A stretch of DNA of 64,000 nt from Stenotrophomonas maltophilia. GTDB lineage: Bacteria > Pseudomonadota > Gammaproteobacteria > Xanthomonadales > Xanthomonadaceae. Position numbers and translations under genes: made by a program. Numbering within the stretch: position 1 is the stretch's first letter; each line of letters opens with the position of its first letter. The notes beneath the pieces were generated by a model. The model had not been told where the DNA came from. It worked only from the letters and a program-made list of their open reading frames with translations, and searched no databases. Below, piece by piece: positions 1 to 8,895 of the stretch. The DNA lies in NCBI RefSeq assembly GCF_002799155.1, contig NZ_NERD01000002.1, forward strand, positions 3,038,001 to 3,102,000, written 5' to 3'.

Positions 1-200
1 AGCTGTACGTGCTCCAGGGTCACGCGCACCGGCGACAGCCCGGCCGAGCGGCCGAACAGCTGGATGTCGAGTTGTTCAGTCTGGCCTTCGACCAGATCCT
101 CGAAGCCGGGCGGGACGCCGCGTGCGGCCACCAGTGGAGTGGACAACGCCAGGGCGAGCGCGACCGCCAGCCGGGTGATGGCGGGGGCGTGTGATGTCAT
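1..200 (-). CDS. CS1/CFA-I-type fimbrial usher, N-terminus only (partial at window edge)
   Basis: Only the first 66 or so codons lie in the window; the gene runs off the left edge. The start is the ATG at 198-200. A hydrophobic signal peptide (LAVALALALSTPLVAA) is followed by VPPGFEDLVEGQTEQLDI, which resembles the start of TcfC/CfaC outer-membrane ushers of alternate chaperone-usher fimbriae. It lies 51 nt downstream of the major pilin gene on the same strand, as in CFA/I operons, where the usher follows the major subunit. The role would be export and ordered assembly of the pilin at the outer membrane. With so little sequence the family call is an inference from the PPGFEDL motif and position. 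Confidence 0.6.
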   Translation of the reverse strand, partial: MTSHAPAITRLAVALALALSTPLVAARGVPPGFEDLVEGQTEQLDIQLFGRSAGLSPVRVTLEHVQ

Positions 201-221
201 GGGGGTACCGCTGGAAAAGCA

Positions 222-244
222 GCCGGCCCGGCGTGCGGGCCGGC
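222..244 (-). terminator. Strong stem-loop between pilin and usher genes (possible attenuator)
   Basis: Nine perfectly paired G/C bases (GCCGGCCCG with CGGGCCGGC) around a 5-nt loop, followed on the minus strand by TGCTTTTCC. The T-run is short, so partial rather than full termination is likely. It sits in the 51-nt gap between the abundant pilin gene and the usher gene, where differential expression is expected. Confidence 0.5.
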
Positions 245-251
245 GCGGGAA

Positions 252-761
252 TTAAGGCGTGGTGGCCTTCTGGTTCAGCACGACGCTGACGATGCCGCCG
301 TAGCGGCCCTTGGTGGTGATCGGCGCCGGGGTAGTCTGGGCGATGGTCAACGGCATCGAAATCGAGGCGCCCGGGGTAGAGCCAGCACCCGTGAACAGAT
401 CAGCCGCCTTGTACTCGATCGCAGTGGCATCCAGCGTGCGATTGTTCAGGCTGACGGTCATCGGGATGGTGACGGTGCCGGTCTCGTTGGCCAGGACGAA
501 TGGGCCGTCGATACGGGCCTCGATGTCGGCCTTCTCATCATTGGAATGGATACGCACACGCTGGGTATCCGGGATCAGCCCGCGCAGCGGGTCGTGGGTC
601 AGGGTGACCATATCCGGCAGCGGAGTACCGTCATCACGCAGCAGGGCCAGGGTCGGGTCGACGTCGGCGTAGACGGAGATCTTGGTTTCCACGGCATGCG
701 CGGACAGCGAAGCCGTGGCCAGCGCTGCAGCGAGCGCGGCCTTCTTGAGAATGGCGTGCAT
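252..761 (-). CDS. CS1/CFA-I-like major fimbrial subunit (pilin)
   Basis: 169-aa exported protein. The ATG at 759-761 is preferred over an upstream in-frame ATG at 896 because it opens a typical signal peptide (KKAALAAALATASLSAHA). The mature N-terminus (VETKISVYADVDPTLALL) and the C-terminus (YGGIVSVVLNQ) match the layout of CfaB-type pilins, whose N-terminal donor strand and final beta strand are conserved. Length is typical of the family (about 150-170 aa). It is the first gene of a leftward fimbrial operon, with the usher next. No chaperone gene lies just upstream; in this family it may lie elsewhere in the operon. Role: surface adhesive fimbriae. Confidence 0.8.
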   Translation of the reverse strand: MHAILKKAALAAALATASLSAHAVETKISVYADVDPTLALLRDDGTPLPDMVTLTHDPLRGLIPDTQRVRIHSNDEKADIEARIDGPFVLANETGTVTIPMTVSLNNRTLDATAIEYKAADLFTGAGSTPGASISMPLTIAQTTPAPITTKGRYGGIVSVVLNQKATTP

Positions 762-911
762 TGTTGTCTCTCTCGGACAAGGGGGAATATGAAAGCTCCC
801 CTCCCCAAGGAGAAAAGGGAGGGAAGCGCCGCCCGCGGGGATGGGTGCGGGCGACGGAGAGAATGTTAGAAACCCCTTGCTATGCAGACCATTCAAGCTT
901 TCCTAAAACAC

Positions 912-943
912 TGAACGTTAAGGAGAATCCTTGAGGGCGTTCA
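912..943. promoter_or_regulatory. Nested inverted repeat upstream of the pilin operon
   Basis: TGAACG (912-917) pairs with CGTTCA (938-943), and inside it AAGGA (920-924) pairs with TCCTT (928-932). It is about 150 nt upstream of the pilin start codon, in a local AT-richer patch. It could be an operator or a leader hairpin; there is no direct evidence of function. Confidence 0.3.
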
Positions 944-1007
944 ACGTTTGAGAGTTATGCAATTCCCCTCATTTGTGGAATGCAAGAAACCTCATTGCCT
1001 TGCTTTT

Positions 1008-1079
1008 GTAGAGTCGACTGTTAGTCGGCTGCTCTTCTGATACGCGCTTGGCGCGTGAGTCGAGCGTGGCTCGACTCAC
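1008..1079. repeat. SMAG/REP-type palindrome pair
   Basis: A GTAG-headed imperfect hairpin at 1008-1030 (GTAGAGTCGACTGTTAGTCGGC) and an 11-bp perfect hairpin at 1055-1079 (GTGAGTCGAGC and its complement around GTG). Both belong to the S. maltophilia GTAG-headed palindrome family. Confidence 0.7.
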
Positions 1080-1104
1080 GCCATGTCGCCACCACAAGCG
1101 AGCC

Positions 1105-1467
1105 TCAGCCCGCGGGCACCACGGTAACGTGATCAACATCAATGTCGGTCGGCTTGAACCGATGCGTATCGACCTTGCCACGCAGCTCGACCACGGTATC
1201 GGCACCGACGGCCTGCGGCGGCATGTCTTCGTCGTCGATCTCCACTTCGATCTGGCCGCTCGCATCGCGGAACTGGTAGCGCTCGTGACCAAGCTTGGTG
1301 ACGAGGTTGCCACGCAGCACCACCGGGTGGTCGTCGCGCTGGGCGCGCGCGTCGTTGACGGTACTGACAGCGGTTCCTGCGCCTGGGCCGGTGTACTGCG
1401 CGGACACCTGCGGGCTCAGCACGGCCAGCGGCGTGGCGATGAGGGCAACGGCAAGCAGTCGGTTCAT
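1105..1467 (-). CDS. YgiW/YdeI family stress-tolerance OB-fold protein
   Basis: 120-aa periplasmic protein with a cleavable signal peptide (NRLLAVALIATPLAVLSPQVSAQ). The body has the BOF (bacterial OB-fold) pattern: VVLRGNLVTKLGHERYQF, then IEVEIDDEDM and VVELRGKVD. Members of this family (E. coli YgiW/VisP, YdeI) are linked to tolerance of oxidative, peptide or envelope stress. The ATG at 1465-1467 is chosen over in-frame ATGs at 1479 and 1575 because GGAG lies 6-9 nt upstream and the signal peptide begins there. It stands alone between the fimbrial operon and gltA. Confidence 0.8.
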   Translation of the reverse strand: MNRLLAVALIATPLAVLSPQVSAQYTGPGAGTAVSTVNDARAQRDDHPVVLRGNLVTKLGHERYQFRDASGQIEVEIDDEDMPPQAVGADTVVELRGKVDTHRFKPTDIDVDHVTVVPAG

Positions 1468-1671
1468 GGTGTTCTCCATGGTTGAGTGGTACCCGCAGGT
1501 TCTATCGCCTCGGATGTGATGCCTATGCAATAGATCCGAAAAGATGTGAAAGCGACATTCATTGTCAGAAAGCATTCAGATCCTGAAGCGCGCGCGTGCA
1601 GCGGCGAGTCCGTGCTCGACCCCAGAGGATCGTGCGGTCCCACGGTCCGCACCTGTCAGGTCCGCTCCCCC

Positions 1672-1701
1672 AAAAAAAACGCCCCGCGGATGCGGGGCGT
1701 T
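1672..1701 (-). terminator. Rho-independent terminator of gltA
   Basis: On the minus strand, AACGCCCCGC pairs with GCGGGGCGTT around a 4-nt loop and runs into eight T residues (A-tract at 1672-1679 on the plus strand). It starts 24 nt after the gltA stop codon. Confidence 0.93.
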
Positions 1702-1725
1702 CTTGGCACAACCTACGCGGGGCGA

Positions 1726-3003
<1,278 letters not shown>

Positions 3004-3299
3004 TGTGTGCGCTCCTTCATGGGAAGGCGCCTGCCCAAGCGCATTGGTCAGGCACGTGAATGACGTCCACGACCTGTGTCGTGGATCACGCCATTATCGC
3101 ACAGCAGCATTTGCCCGGCGCTAGACAGAAGTCGTAGACGGCAGGCGGCCAGAACCCGGCCAGCAAGCGGCCCGGATCGGCAAAAGCGTTGTCATACGAA
3201 CGCAGTGTTCCGCCCATCCAAACGCCCGTTGGGTAGGCGTCGGGGAAAAACAAACGGCCGCGCAGAGCGCGGCCGTCGGTTCGAAGCGGGATCGACAGA
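3004..3299. other. Intergenic region upstream of gltA
   Basis: About 300 nt holding the gltA promoter region and, at its right end, the rpmE2 terminator. No convincing open frame with a ribosome site and no SMAG repeat is present; no clear regulator site was identified. Confidence 0.5.
3245..3276 (-). terminator. Rho-independent terminator of rpmE2
   Basis: ACGGCCGC pairs with GCGGCCGT on the minus strand, followed by TTTGTTTTT. It lies 24 nt past the L31 stop codon. Confidence 0.9.
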
Positions 3300-3542
3300 T
3301 CAGCGCGCGTAGCGCTTCTGGAACTTGTCGATACGGCCCGAGGTGTCGATGACCTTGTGCTTGCCCGTGTAGAACGGGTGCGAAGCAGAGGAAATTTCAA
3401 CCTTGACCAGCGGGTATTCGTTGCCGTCTTCCCACTGGATGATTTCCTTCGTGCCCATGGTCGAGCGGGTCAGGAACTTGAAATCGGAGGTGACGTCATG
3501 GAAGACGACGTCGCGGTAGTTCGGATGGATATCGGCCTTCAT
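3300..3542 (-). CDS. rpmE2: 50S ribosomal protein L31 type B
   Basis: 80 aa, longer than the zinc-binding type A L31 and lacking its CxxC cysteines: the sequence [38 protein letters not shown] contains no cysteine at all. This is the zinc-independent (C-minus) paralogue, which in several bacteria replaces the zinc-containing form when zinc is scarce, often under Zur control; no Zur site was recognised here. It is monocistronic with its own terminator. Confidence 0.93.
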   Translation of the reverse strand: MKADIHPNYRDVVFHDVTSDFKFLTRSTMGTKEIIQWEDGNEYPLVKVEISSASHPFYTGKHKVIDTSGRIDKFQKRYAR

Positions 3543-3630
3543 GGGCTCACACCGTAAATGGGCTGGTGGTCAAGAGCGGCATTATAAGCACCGGTTGCCG
3601 CCCGGGGCAACCGGTGCCGGTCGATCGGCT

Positions 3631-4569
3631 TCAGTTCGCGCCCAGGGCGTGGCGTACCAGGGCCTCGAAACGCTGCTGGTCGTAGGCCATCAGCAGATCG
3701 CAGTTGTCCGGCTGGCCGGTCTGGCGGTTCCAGTCGACGATGGTGGCGCCGCGGCTGAACGTGCCGTTCAGCTCCACGTTCAGCGGCCGCGATTCGACCT
3801 GCAACTGCCCTTCCGGGTTCAGCGCCCAGGCCATGGCAACCGCATCGGCGGTGTACCAGCGGCCGCCCTTGCTGTCTTCGGACAGGGCACGGGTCTTGCG
3901 CGAGATCAGCTCATAGAAGCGGGCGCGATCGGAGTCGGCCTGCAGCCACTTCTCGGCTTCTTCCAGCGGCAGGCCGTGGGCGACGGTAGCCTCCCAGTCC
4001 GACACGAGCAGGTGCTTGAACGAGGTGAACACCACGTGCGCCGCTTCCGGATCGAAGGCGATGTTGAATTCGGCCGCCGGGGTGATGTTGCCGTGGCAGG
4101 TGACCGCCCCGCCCATCACCACGATGCGCTTGATGCGCTGGGGCAGGGTCGGGTCCAGCTTCAGTGCCAGCGCCAGGTTGGTCAGCGGGCCAAGCATCAC
4201 CAGCATCAGTTCGCCGGCATGCTCGTGCGACAGGCGCAGGATGGCCAGCGCAGCGTGCTCGGCTTCAGCTTGGCGGCTCGGCGGCGGCAGGTCCACGTCG
4301 CCATAGCCATCACGGCCATGCACGTGGGCAGCGTCGACGGAGGGATGCAGCAGCGGATCCGGGCTTCCGGCAAACACCGGCACGTCGGCGCGGCCAACGA
4401 TATCGCAGAGCTTGAGGGCGTTGCGGACGGTGTACTGCAGGCCGACATTGCCGGCGGCGATGGTCAGGGCGACCACATCGTGCCGTTCATCGGCAAAGGC
4501 CATCAGCAGGGCCAGGGCGTCGTCCACACCGGGGTCGGTGTCGATCAACAGGGGGATCTTGTGGGTCAT
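3631..4569 (-). CDS. Inosine-uridine-preferring nucleoside hydrolase family protein
   Basis: 312 aa from the ATG at 4567-4569, chosen because the longer in-frame extension to 4755 is proline/glycine-rich junk and the family motif begins at once: PLLIDTDPGVDDALAL, the calcium-binding aspartate cluster at residues 6-21. The family cleaves the N-glycosidic bond of ribonucleosides for purine/pyrimidine salvage, in the cytoplasm. Other family features are VVMGGAVTCHGNITPAAEFN (near 150-170) and the C-terminal active-site region with NGTFSRGATIVDW. Substrate preference cannot be read from sequence. It is monocistronic and divergent from the Fic gene. Confidence 0.88.
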   Translation of the reverse strand: MTHKIPLLIDTDPGVDDALALLMAFADERHDVVALTIAAGNVGLQYTVRNALKLCDIVGRADVPVFAGSPDPLLHPSVDAAHVHGRDGYGDVDLPPPSRQAEAEHAALAILRLSHEHAGELMLVMLGPLTNLALALKLDPTLPQRIKRIVVMGGAVTCHGNITPAAEFNIAFDPEAAHVVFTSFKHLLVSDWEATVAHGLPLEEAEKWLQADSDRARFYELISRKTRALSEDSKGGRWYTADAVAMAWALNPEGQLQVESRPLNVELNGTFSRGATIVDWNRQTGQPDNCDLLMAYDQQRFEALVRHALGAN

Positions 4570-4758
4570 CGTTGCCGTCTTCAGATCGGCAACGAAGTGT
4601 GGACCGGGATGATGACCGTTGCAATACCGGCCTGCCCCAGCGGCAAAGATGTGGGGGAGAGGGTTGGATCCGTTGCCCCCACCAACGCCCTGGCCAGCGC
4701 ACTCACGAACATGAACAGATTTTAGTTCCGGGTCGCTTGGAGCGCCCAACATCATTTG

Positions 4759-4785
4759 CTATAAAAAGTTATGCACATTTTATAG
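4759..4785. promoter_or_regulatory. Perfect inverted repeat overlapping the fic promoter (candidate operator)
   Basis: CTATAAAA (4759-4766) and TTTTATAG (4778-4785) are perfect complements separated by 11 nt, in an AT-rich island only 9 nt upstream of the fic ATG. It contains a TATAAA-like -10. The Fic protein itself carries a C-terminal winged-helix-like region, so autoregulation is plausible. Confidence 0.5.
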
Positions 4786-4794
4786 AAAACAACC

Positions 4795-6123
4795 ATGAAG
4801 CTGCCCGCGCCAGCTCCCGATCTGGCAACCCTCACCCGGAAGTACATGGAGACCCTCGGTACCATCCTGGACGCCCGGATCGGGCCCGAGGTGAACGGCG
4901 CCTATGAGCATTGGGACAGAGTCCGCCACAGAGCGCCACCGGCGGGCCTGAACGCGGAGCAGTGGTGGCTGGGCATCACGTGGACGCGCGCAGCATTGCT
5001 GAAGCCGCTACCGCTGTTGCTGGACAAGACGCAGCAACCCTTCAAGCTCGCACTCACCGATTCGATGCAGCGGCACCTGCATTACATCGACCGGGAGGCC
5101 GCAGGCTCGGTGAAGGGTGTGGATGCCGCCAGCGGCCAAGGACGGTTCCTGATCCGCTCGCTGATTGAGGAAGCGATGACCTCATCGCAGTTGGAGGGCG
5201 CCTCGACCACACGGGCCGTGGCGAAGGAAATGCTCAGCACGGGCCGTGCGCCGCGCGACCAGTCCGAGCGCATGATCTACAACAACTACGTGGCAATGAA
5301 CGTGATCCGCGAGCGCGGCATACGCCCGATCACTCCCGGCGAGATTCTGGAGCTGCACAGCATCCTCACCGACGGCACACTGGAGCTACCCACCGACAGC
5401 GGGCGTTTCAGAACCGCCGAAGACAACGTTGCGATCTTCGATCGCGGCTCACCACCTACGCTGCTGCACATCCCTCCTCCGGCCGAGGAAGTGCCTGCGC
5501 GGATCGAGCGGCTGTGCACGTTCATCAATGAGGAAAGCACACCGTTCATCCATCCTGTCGCCAAAGCCATCGCACTGCATTTCCAGATTGGCTACGACCA
5601 TCCTTTCGTGGATGGCAATGGCCGTACGGCGCGCGCACTGTTTTACTGGGCGATGATGAATGCCGGGTACTGGATGACTGAGTATTTCTCCATTTCCAGC
5701 GTGCTGAAGAAGTCCCCAGGCAAGTACATGCGGGCCTACCTCTACACCGAAAGTGACAATCGGGATCTTGGCTACTTCGTGGCGCAACAACTGGAGGTCA
5801 TTGAGCAATCGATCCAGGGCTTGCATGCCTACATCGCCAGGAAGCATGCAGAGGATCAGGCAGCGCGACGCATGTTGCGAACCGCCCGGCTTGGCGGCGT
5901 GCAGCTCAATCATCGTCAGCGCGCCTTGCTGGCCAACGCGCTGAAGGATCCTGACCGGACCTACACCGTCGCCAGCCACCAGGCGGCACACACCATTACC
6001 TATCCGACCGCGTTGAAGGATCTGAATGGATTGGTGGCGTCTGGGCTTGTCAGCAAAGAGCGCGTCGGGAAGGCCTCCGAGTATCTCGTGCTTCCCGGCC
6101 TGTCGGAACGTTTGGCGCTGTAG
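4795..6123 (+). CDS. Fic-domain protein (AMPylase family) with N-terminal inhibitory helix and C-terminal winged helix
   Basis: 442 aa. The Fic core motif HPFVDGNGRTAR (near 267-278) is intact, so nucleotide transfer (usually AMPylation of a target hydroxyl) is expected. An inhibitory-helix motif, SSQLEG (S-x-x-x-E-G, near 127-132), lies N-terminal to the Fic core, as in class II Fic proteins that restrain themselves without a separate antitoxin; none is found next to it. The C-terminal 80 residues (LNHRQRALLANAL..LKDLNGLVASGLVSKE) look like a winged helix. This domain order matches SoFic-type solo proteins. The target is unknown. The stop codon TAG is part of a SMAG repeat. The upstream region is AT-rich. 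Confidence 0.9.
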   Translation: MKLPAPAPDLATLTRKYMETLGTILDARIGPEVNGAYEHWDRVRHRAPPAGLNAEQWWLGITWTRAALLKPLPLLLDKTQQPFKLALTDSMQRHLHYIDREAAGSVKGVDAASGQGRFLIRSLIEEAMTSSQLEGASTTRAVAKEMLSTGRAPRDQSERMIYNNYVAMNVIRERGIRPITPGEILELHSILTDGTLELPTDSGRFRTAEDNVAIFDRGSPPTLLHIPPPAEEVPARIERLCTFINEESTPFIHPVAKAIALHFQIGYDHPFVDGNGRTARALFYWAMMNAGYWMTEYFSISSVLKKSPGKYMRAYLYTESDNRDLGYFVAQQLEVIEQSIQGLHAYIARKHAEDQAARRMLRTARLGGVQLNHRQRALLANALKDPDRTYTVASHQAAHTITYPTALKDLNGLVASGLVSKERVGKASEYLVLPGLSERLAL

Positions 6124-6166
6124 ATCCACGCCATGCGTGGATGTATGGATCAAGGTCCACACCCAC
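6120..6166. repeat. SMAG palindrome supplying the fic stop codon, plus GACCAAGGTC-type dyad
   Basis: GTAG at 6120-6123 heads an 8-bp hairpin ATCCACGC/GCGTGGAT (6124-6142); its TAG is the fic stop codon. It is followed by a diverged TGGATCAAGGTCCA dyad ending near 6160, then ACACCCACC, an arrangement seen with other copies of that dyad in this window. Confidence 0.8.
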
Positions 6167-6195
6167 CCATGCGGCGTGGATGAGCGCCGGGACAT

Positions 6196-6234
6196 GGGGT
6201 CAGAGCCCTTTGCAGTGCAAAGGGATCTGACACC
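6196..6234. repeat. GGGGTCAGA-ended inverted repeat (family A)
   Basis: Outer arm GGGGTCAGAGCC pairs with a GGATCTGACACC-like arm around CTTTGCAGTGCAAAG. It lies 4 nt beyond the recG stop and could act as a 3'-end hairpin for recG and fic, which converge here. Confidence 0.75.
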
Positions 6235-6238
6235 TCAC

Positions 6239-8350
6239 TTACGCCGAGGCGTAGCGCACGGCCGTGCCGATCCAGCGCTGCACCACGCGGTCGGCCAGCG
6301 CGGGTTGCTGGTCCAGCAGGCGCTCGGCCAGCGCGTGCACGCCGGGCAGCAGGCCGGCGTCGCGGGCCAGGTCGGCAATGCGGAAACCGGCCAGGCCGGT
6401 CTGGCGCGTACCCAGCAGTTCACCCGGGCCACGCAGCTCCAGATCCTTCTCGGCGATGACGAAACCATCGTTGGTTTCGCGCATGGTCTGCAGGCGCTCG
6501 CGCGCCATCTGCGAGAGCGGCGCCTGGTACAGCAGCACGCAGCGCGACACCGCCGAACCACGGCCGACGCGGCCGCGCAGCTGGTGCAGCTGGGCCAGGC
6601 CCAGGCGCTCGGCGTTCTCGATCACCATCAACGAGGCATTCGGCACGTCCACGCCCACTTCAATGACGGTGGTGGCGACCAGCAGGTCGATGTCGCCGGC
6701 CTTGAACGCCACCATCGTCGCCAGCTTCTCCGCGGCCTTCAGGCGGCCATGCACCAGCCCAACGCGCACGCCCGGCAGCAGCGCCTGCAGCGATTCGAAG
6801 GTGGCCTGCGCGGGCGTTGCATCCAGCTCCTCGCTTTCCTCGATGAGCGTGCACACCCAGTACACCTGCCGCCCTTCCTGGCAGGCCAGCGCGATGCGTT
6901 CGATCAGCTCCGGACGGCGGTCATTGTTGAGTGCGACGGTCTGCACCGGCGTGCGGCCTGGCGGCAGTTCGTCGATGGCCGAGACATCCAGATCCGCGTA
7001 TTCGGACATCGCCAGCGTGCGCGGAATCGGCGTGGCGGTCATCACCAGCTGGTGCGGCACACTGTTGCCGCCCGCGCCCTTGTCGCGCAGGGCCAGCCGC
7101 TGGTGCACGCCGAAGCGGTGCTGCTCATCGACGATGGCCAGGGCCAGATCCTGGAATACAACCGCTTCCTGCATCAGTGCATGGGTACCGACCACCACCT
7201 GCGCTTCGCCGTTGGCGACCTGTTCCATCACCTTGGCGCGCGCCTTGCCGGTGACCTTGCCGGCCAGCCAGGCGATGCGCACGCCCAGCGGTTCCAGCCA
7301 GCCACGCAGGTTGTTGAGATGTTGCTCGCCCAGCAGTTCGGTGGGGGCGGCCAATGCGACCTGCTTGCCCTGCTCCACCGCCAGCATCGCGGCCAGTGCG
7401 GCCACCACGGTCTTGCCGGAGCCGACATCGCCCTGCACCAGCCGCAGCATCGGGCTGGGCCGCGCCAGGTCCTCGCGGATCTGCTTGAACACGCGCTCCT
7501 GCGCGCCGGTCAGCGCGAACGGCAGCTGCTTCAGCAGCGCCTTGGCCAGCGTGCCGGGGCCGGCCAGCGGAGGCGCATGGTGCGCCTGCAAGGCAATGCG
7601 CTGGCGACGCAGGCTGAGGTGATGGGCCAGCAGTTCTTCCATCGCCAGGCGACGCTGCGCCGGGTGCGTGCCTGCTGCCAACGCGGCCAGATCGGCATCC
7701 GGCGGCGGACGGTGTACGGTCAGCAACGCACTGCGCAGCGACGGCAGGCCGAGGCCATCCAGCCAGCCGCTGGGCAGCAGTTCCAGCGTGCTTTCCTCGG
7801 GCAGGCGATCCAGGGCCTGGCCGATCAGCTTGCGCATCGTCATCGGGCCCACGCCTTCGACGGTGGGGTACACCGGGTCGAGGCGGTCGCCGAGTTCGGG
7901 ATCGTCGTTGCGGCCCAGCACCTGGTAGCTGGGATGGACGATTTCCAGGCCAAGATGACCGGGCTTGGGGGTGCCGAAGCAGCGCAGCCGGTTGCCGACC
8001 GCGAACTGGCCGACCTGCTGCTGGCGGAAATGGAAGAAGCGCAGCACCAGGGTGCCCTGCCCTTCGTCCTCCACCGCGACCTTCAGCATCGGCCGGTAAC
8101 GCATGCCACGCTCGACCGCGACCACCCGCCCTTCCACCTGCGCCGGCACGCCGTTGCGCAGGTCTTCGATGCGGGTCAGCCGGGTCCGGTCTTCATAGCG
8201 CAGCGGCAGATGAAGCCAGAGATCCTGCAGGGTGGCCAGGCCACGCGCCTGCAGTTTGGCGGCCACGGCCGGGCCCACGCCCGCAAGCATCGCCAGGGAT
8301 GCTTCGCCGGACGGTGACAGGACCGGGGTGACCGCCGCCTTGCGTGCCAC
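6239..8350 (-). CDS. recG: ATP-dependent DNA helicase RecG
   Basis: 703 aa, standard length. RecG is a double-stranded DNA translocase that regresses stalled replication forks and remodels branched DNA. N-terminal wedge/OB domain (near 60-150), then superfamily 2 helicase motifs: Walker A GDVGSGKTVVA (near 308), DEQHRFG box (near 407), TATPIPRTLA (motif III) and QLRGRVGRG (motif VI, near 592). It is the last gene of the leftward gmk-rpoZ-spoT-ridA-recG string; its start lies 7 nt after the ridA stop, indicating co-transcription. Convergent with fic. Confidence 0.97.
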   Translation of the reverse strand: MARKAAVTPVLSPSGEASLAMLAGVGPAVAAKLQARGLATLQDLWLHLPLRYEDRTRLTRIEDLRNGVPAQVEGRVVAVERGMRYRPMLKVAVEDEGQGTLVLRFFHFRQQQVGQFAVGNRLRCFGTPKPGHLGLEIVHPSYQVLGRNDDPELGDRLDPVYPTVEGVGPMTMRKLIGQALDRLPEESTLELLPSGWLDGLGLPSLRSALLTVHRPPPDADLAALAAGTHPAQRRLAMEELLAHHLSLRRQRIALQAHHAPPLAGPGTLAKALLKQLPFALTGAQERVFKQIREDLARPSPMLRLVQGDVGSGKTVVAALAAMLAVEQGKQVALAAPTELLGEQHLNNLRGWLEPLGVRIAWLAGKVTGKARAKVMEQVANGEAQVVVGTHALMQEAVVFQDLALAIVDEQHRFGVHQRLALRDKGAGGNSVPHQLVMTATPIPRTLAMSEYADLDVSAIDELPPGRTPVQTVALNNDRRPELIERIALACQEGRQVYWVCTLIEESEELDATPAQATFESLQALLPGVRVGLVHGRLKAAEKLATMVAFKAGDIDLLVATTVIEVGVDVPNASLMVIENAERLGLAQLHQLRGRVGRGSAVSRCVLLYQAPLSQMARERLQTMRETNDGFVIAEKDLELRGPGELLGTRQTGLAGFRIADLARDAGLLPGVHALAERLLDQQPALADRVVQRWIGTAVRYASA

Positions 8351-8357
8351 GTGGCGG

Positions 8358-8744
<387 letters not shown>

Positions 8745-8807
8745 GGGACGCTCCGGTGCTTGGGGGAAAACAGAGCGGTGATTGTACCGGGTGGGGGCGG
8801 TATCGGC

Positions 8808-8850
8808 TGGGATCGGATCCGTTTCCCGGCGGGAAATGGATCCGATCCCA
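8808..8850. repeat. Inverted repeat related to family A
   Basis: TGGGATCGGATCC (8808-8820) and GGATCCGATCCCA (8838-8850) are perfect complements; the centre TTTCCC..GGGAAA also pairs. It resembles the GGGGTCAGATCC family but with diverged termini, between spoT and ridA. Confidence 0.65.
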
Positions 8851-8872
8851 TGCGTCGTGTGCGCGGGACATC

Positions 8873-8895
8873 ATCCACGCCTGGCGTGGACCTAC
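8873..8895 (-). repeat. SMAG palindrome supplying the spoT stop codon
   Basis: Read on the minus strand: GTAG then the hairpin TCCACGC/GCGTGGA. The TAG at 8892-8894 is the in-frame stop codon of spoT. Confidence 0.85.

Larger units (their letters stand above)
762..1104. other. Intergenic region with pilin promoter area and REP-like repeats
   Basis: 343 nt without a credible gene. It contains the upstream region of the pilin operon, a nested inverted repeat at 912-943 and SMAG-type palindromes at 1008-1079. No clear sigma-70 hexamers could be assigned for the pilin promoter. Confidence 0.6.

Noticed and set aside
3086..3400. Minus-strand open frame overlapping rpmE2 upstream of gltA
   Set aside because: It overlaps a real ribosomal protein gene in another frame, crosses that gene's terminator and has no recognisable features.
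4600..4800. Antitoxin gene for the Fic protein
   Set aside because: No small open frame with family-like features lies beside fic on either strand, and the inhibitory motif is inside the Fic protein itself.
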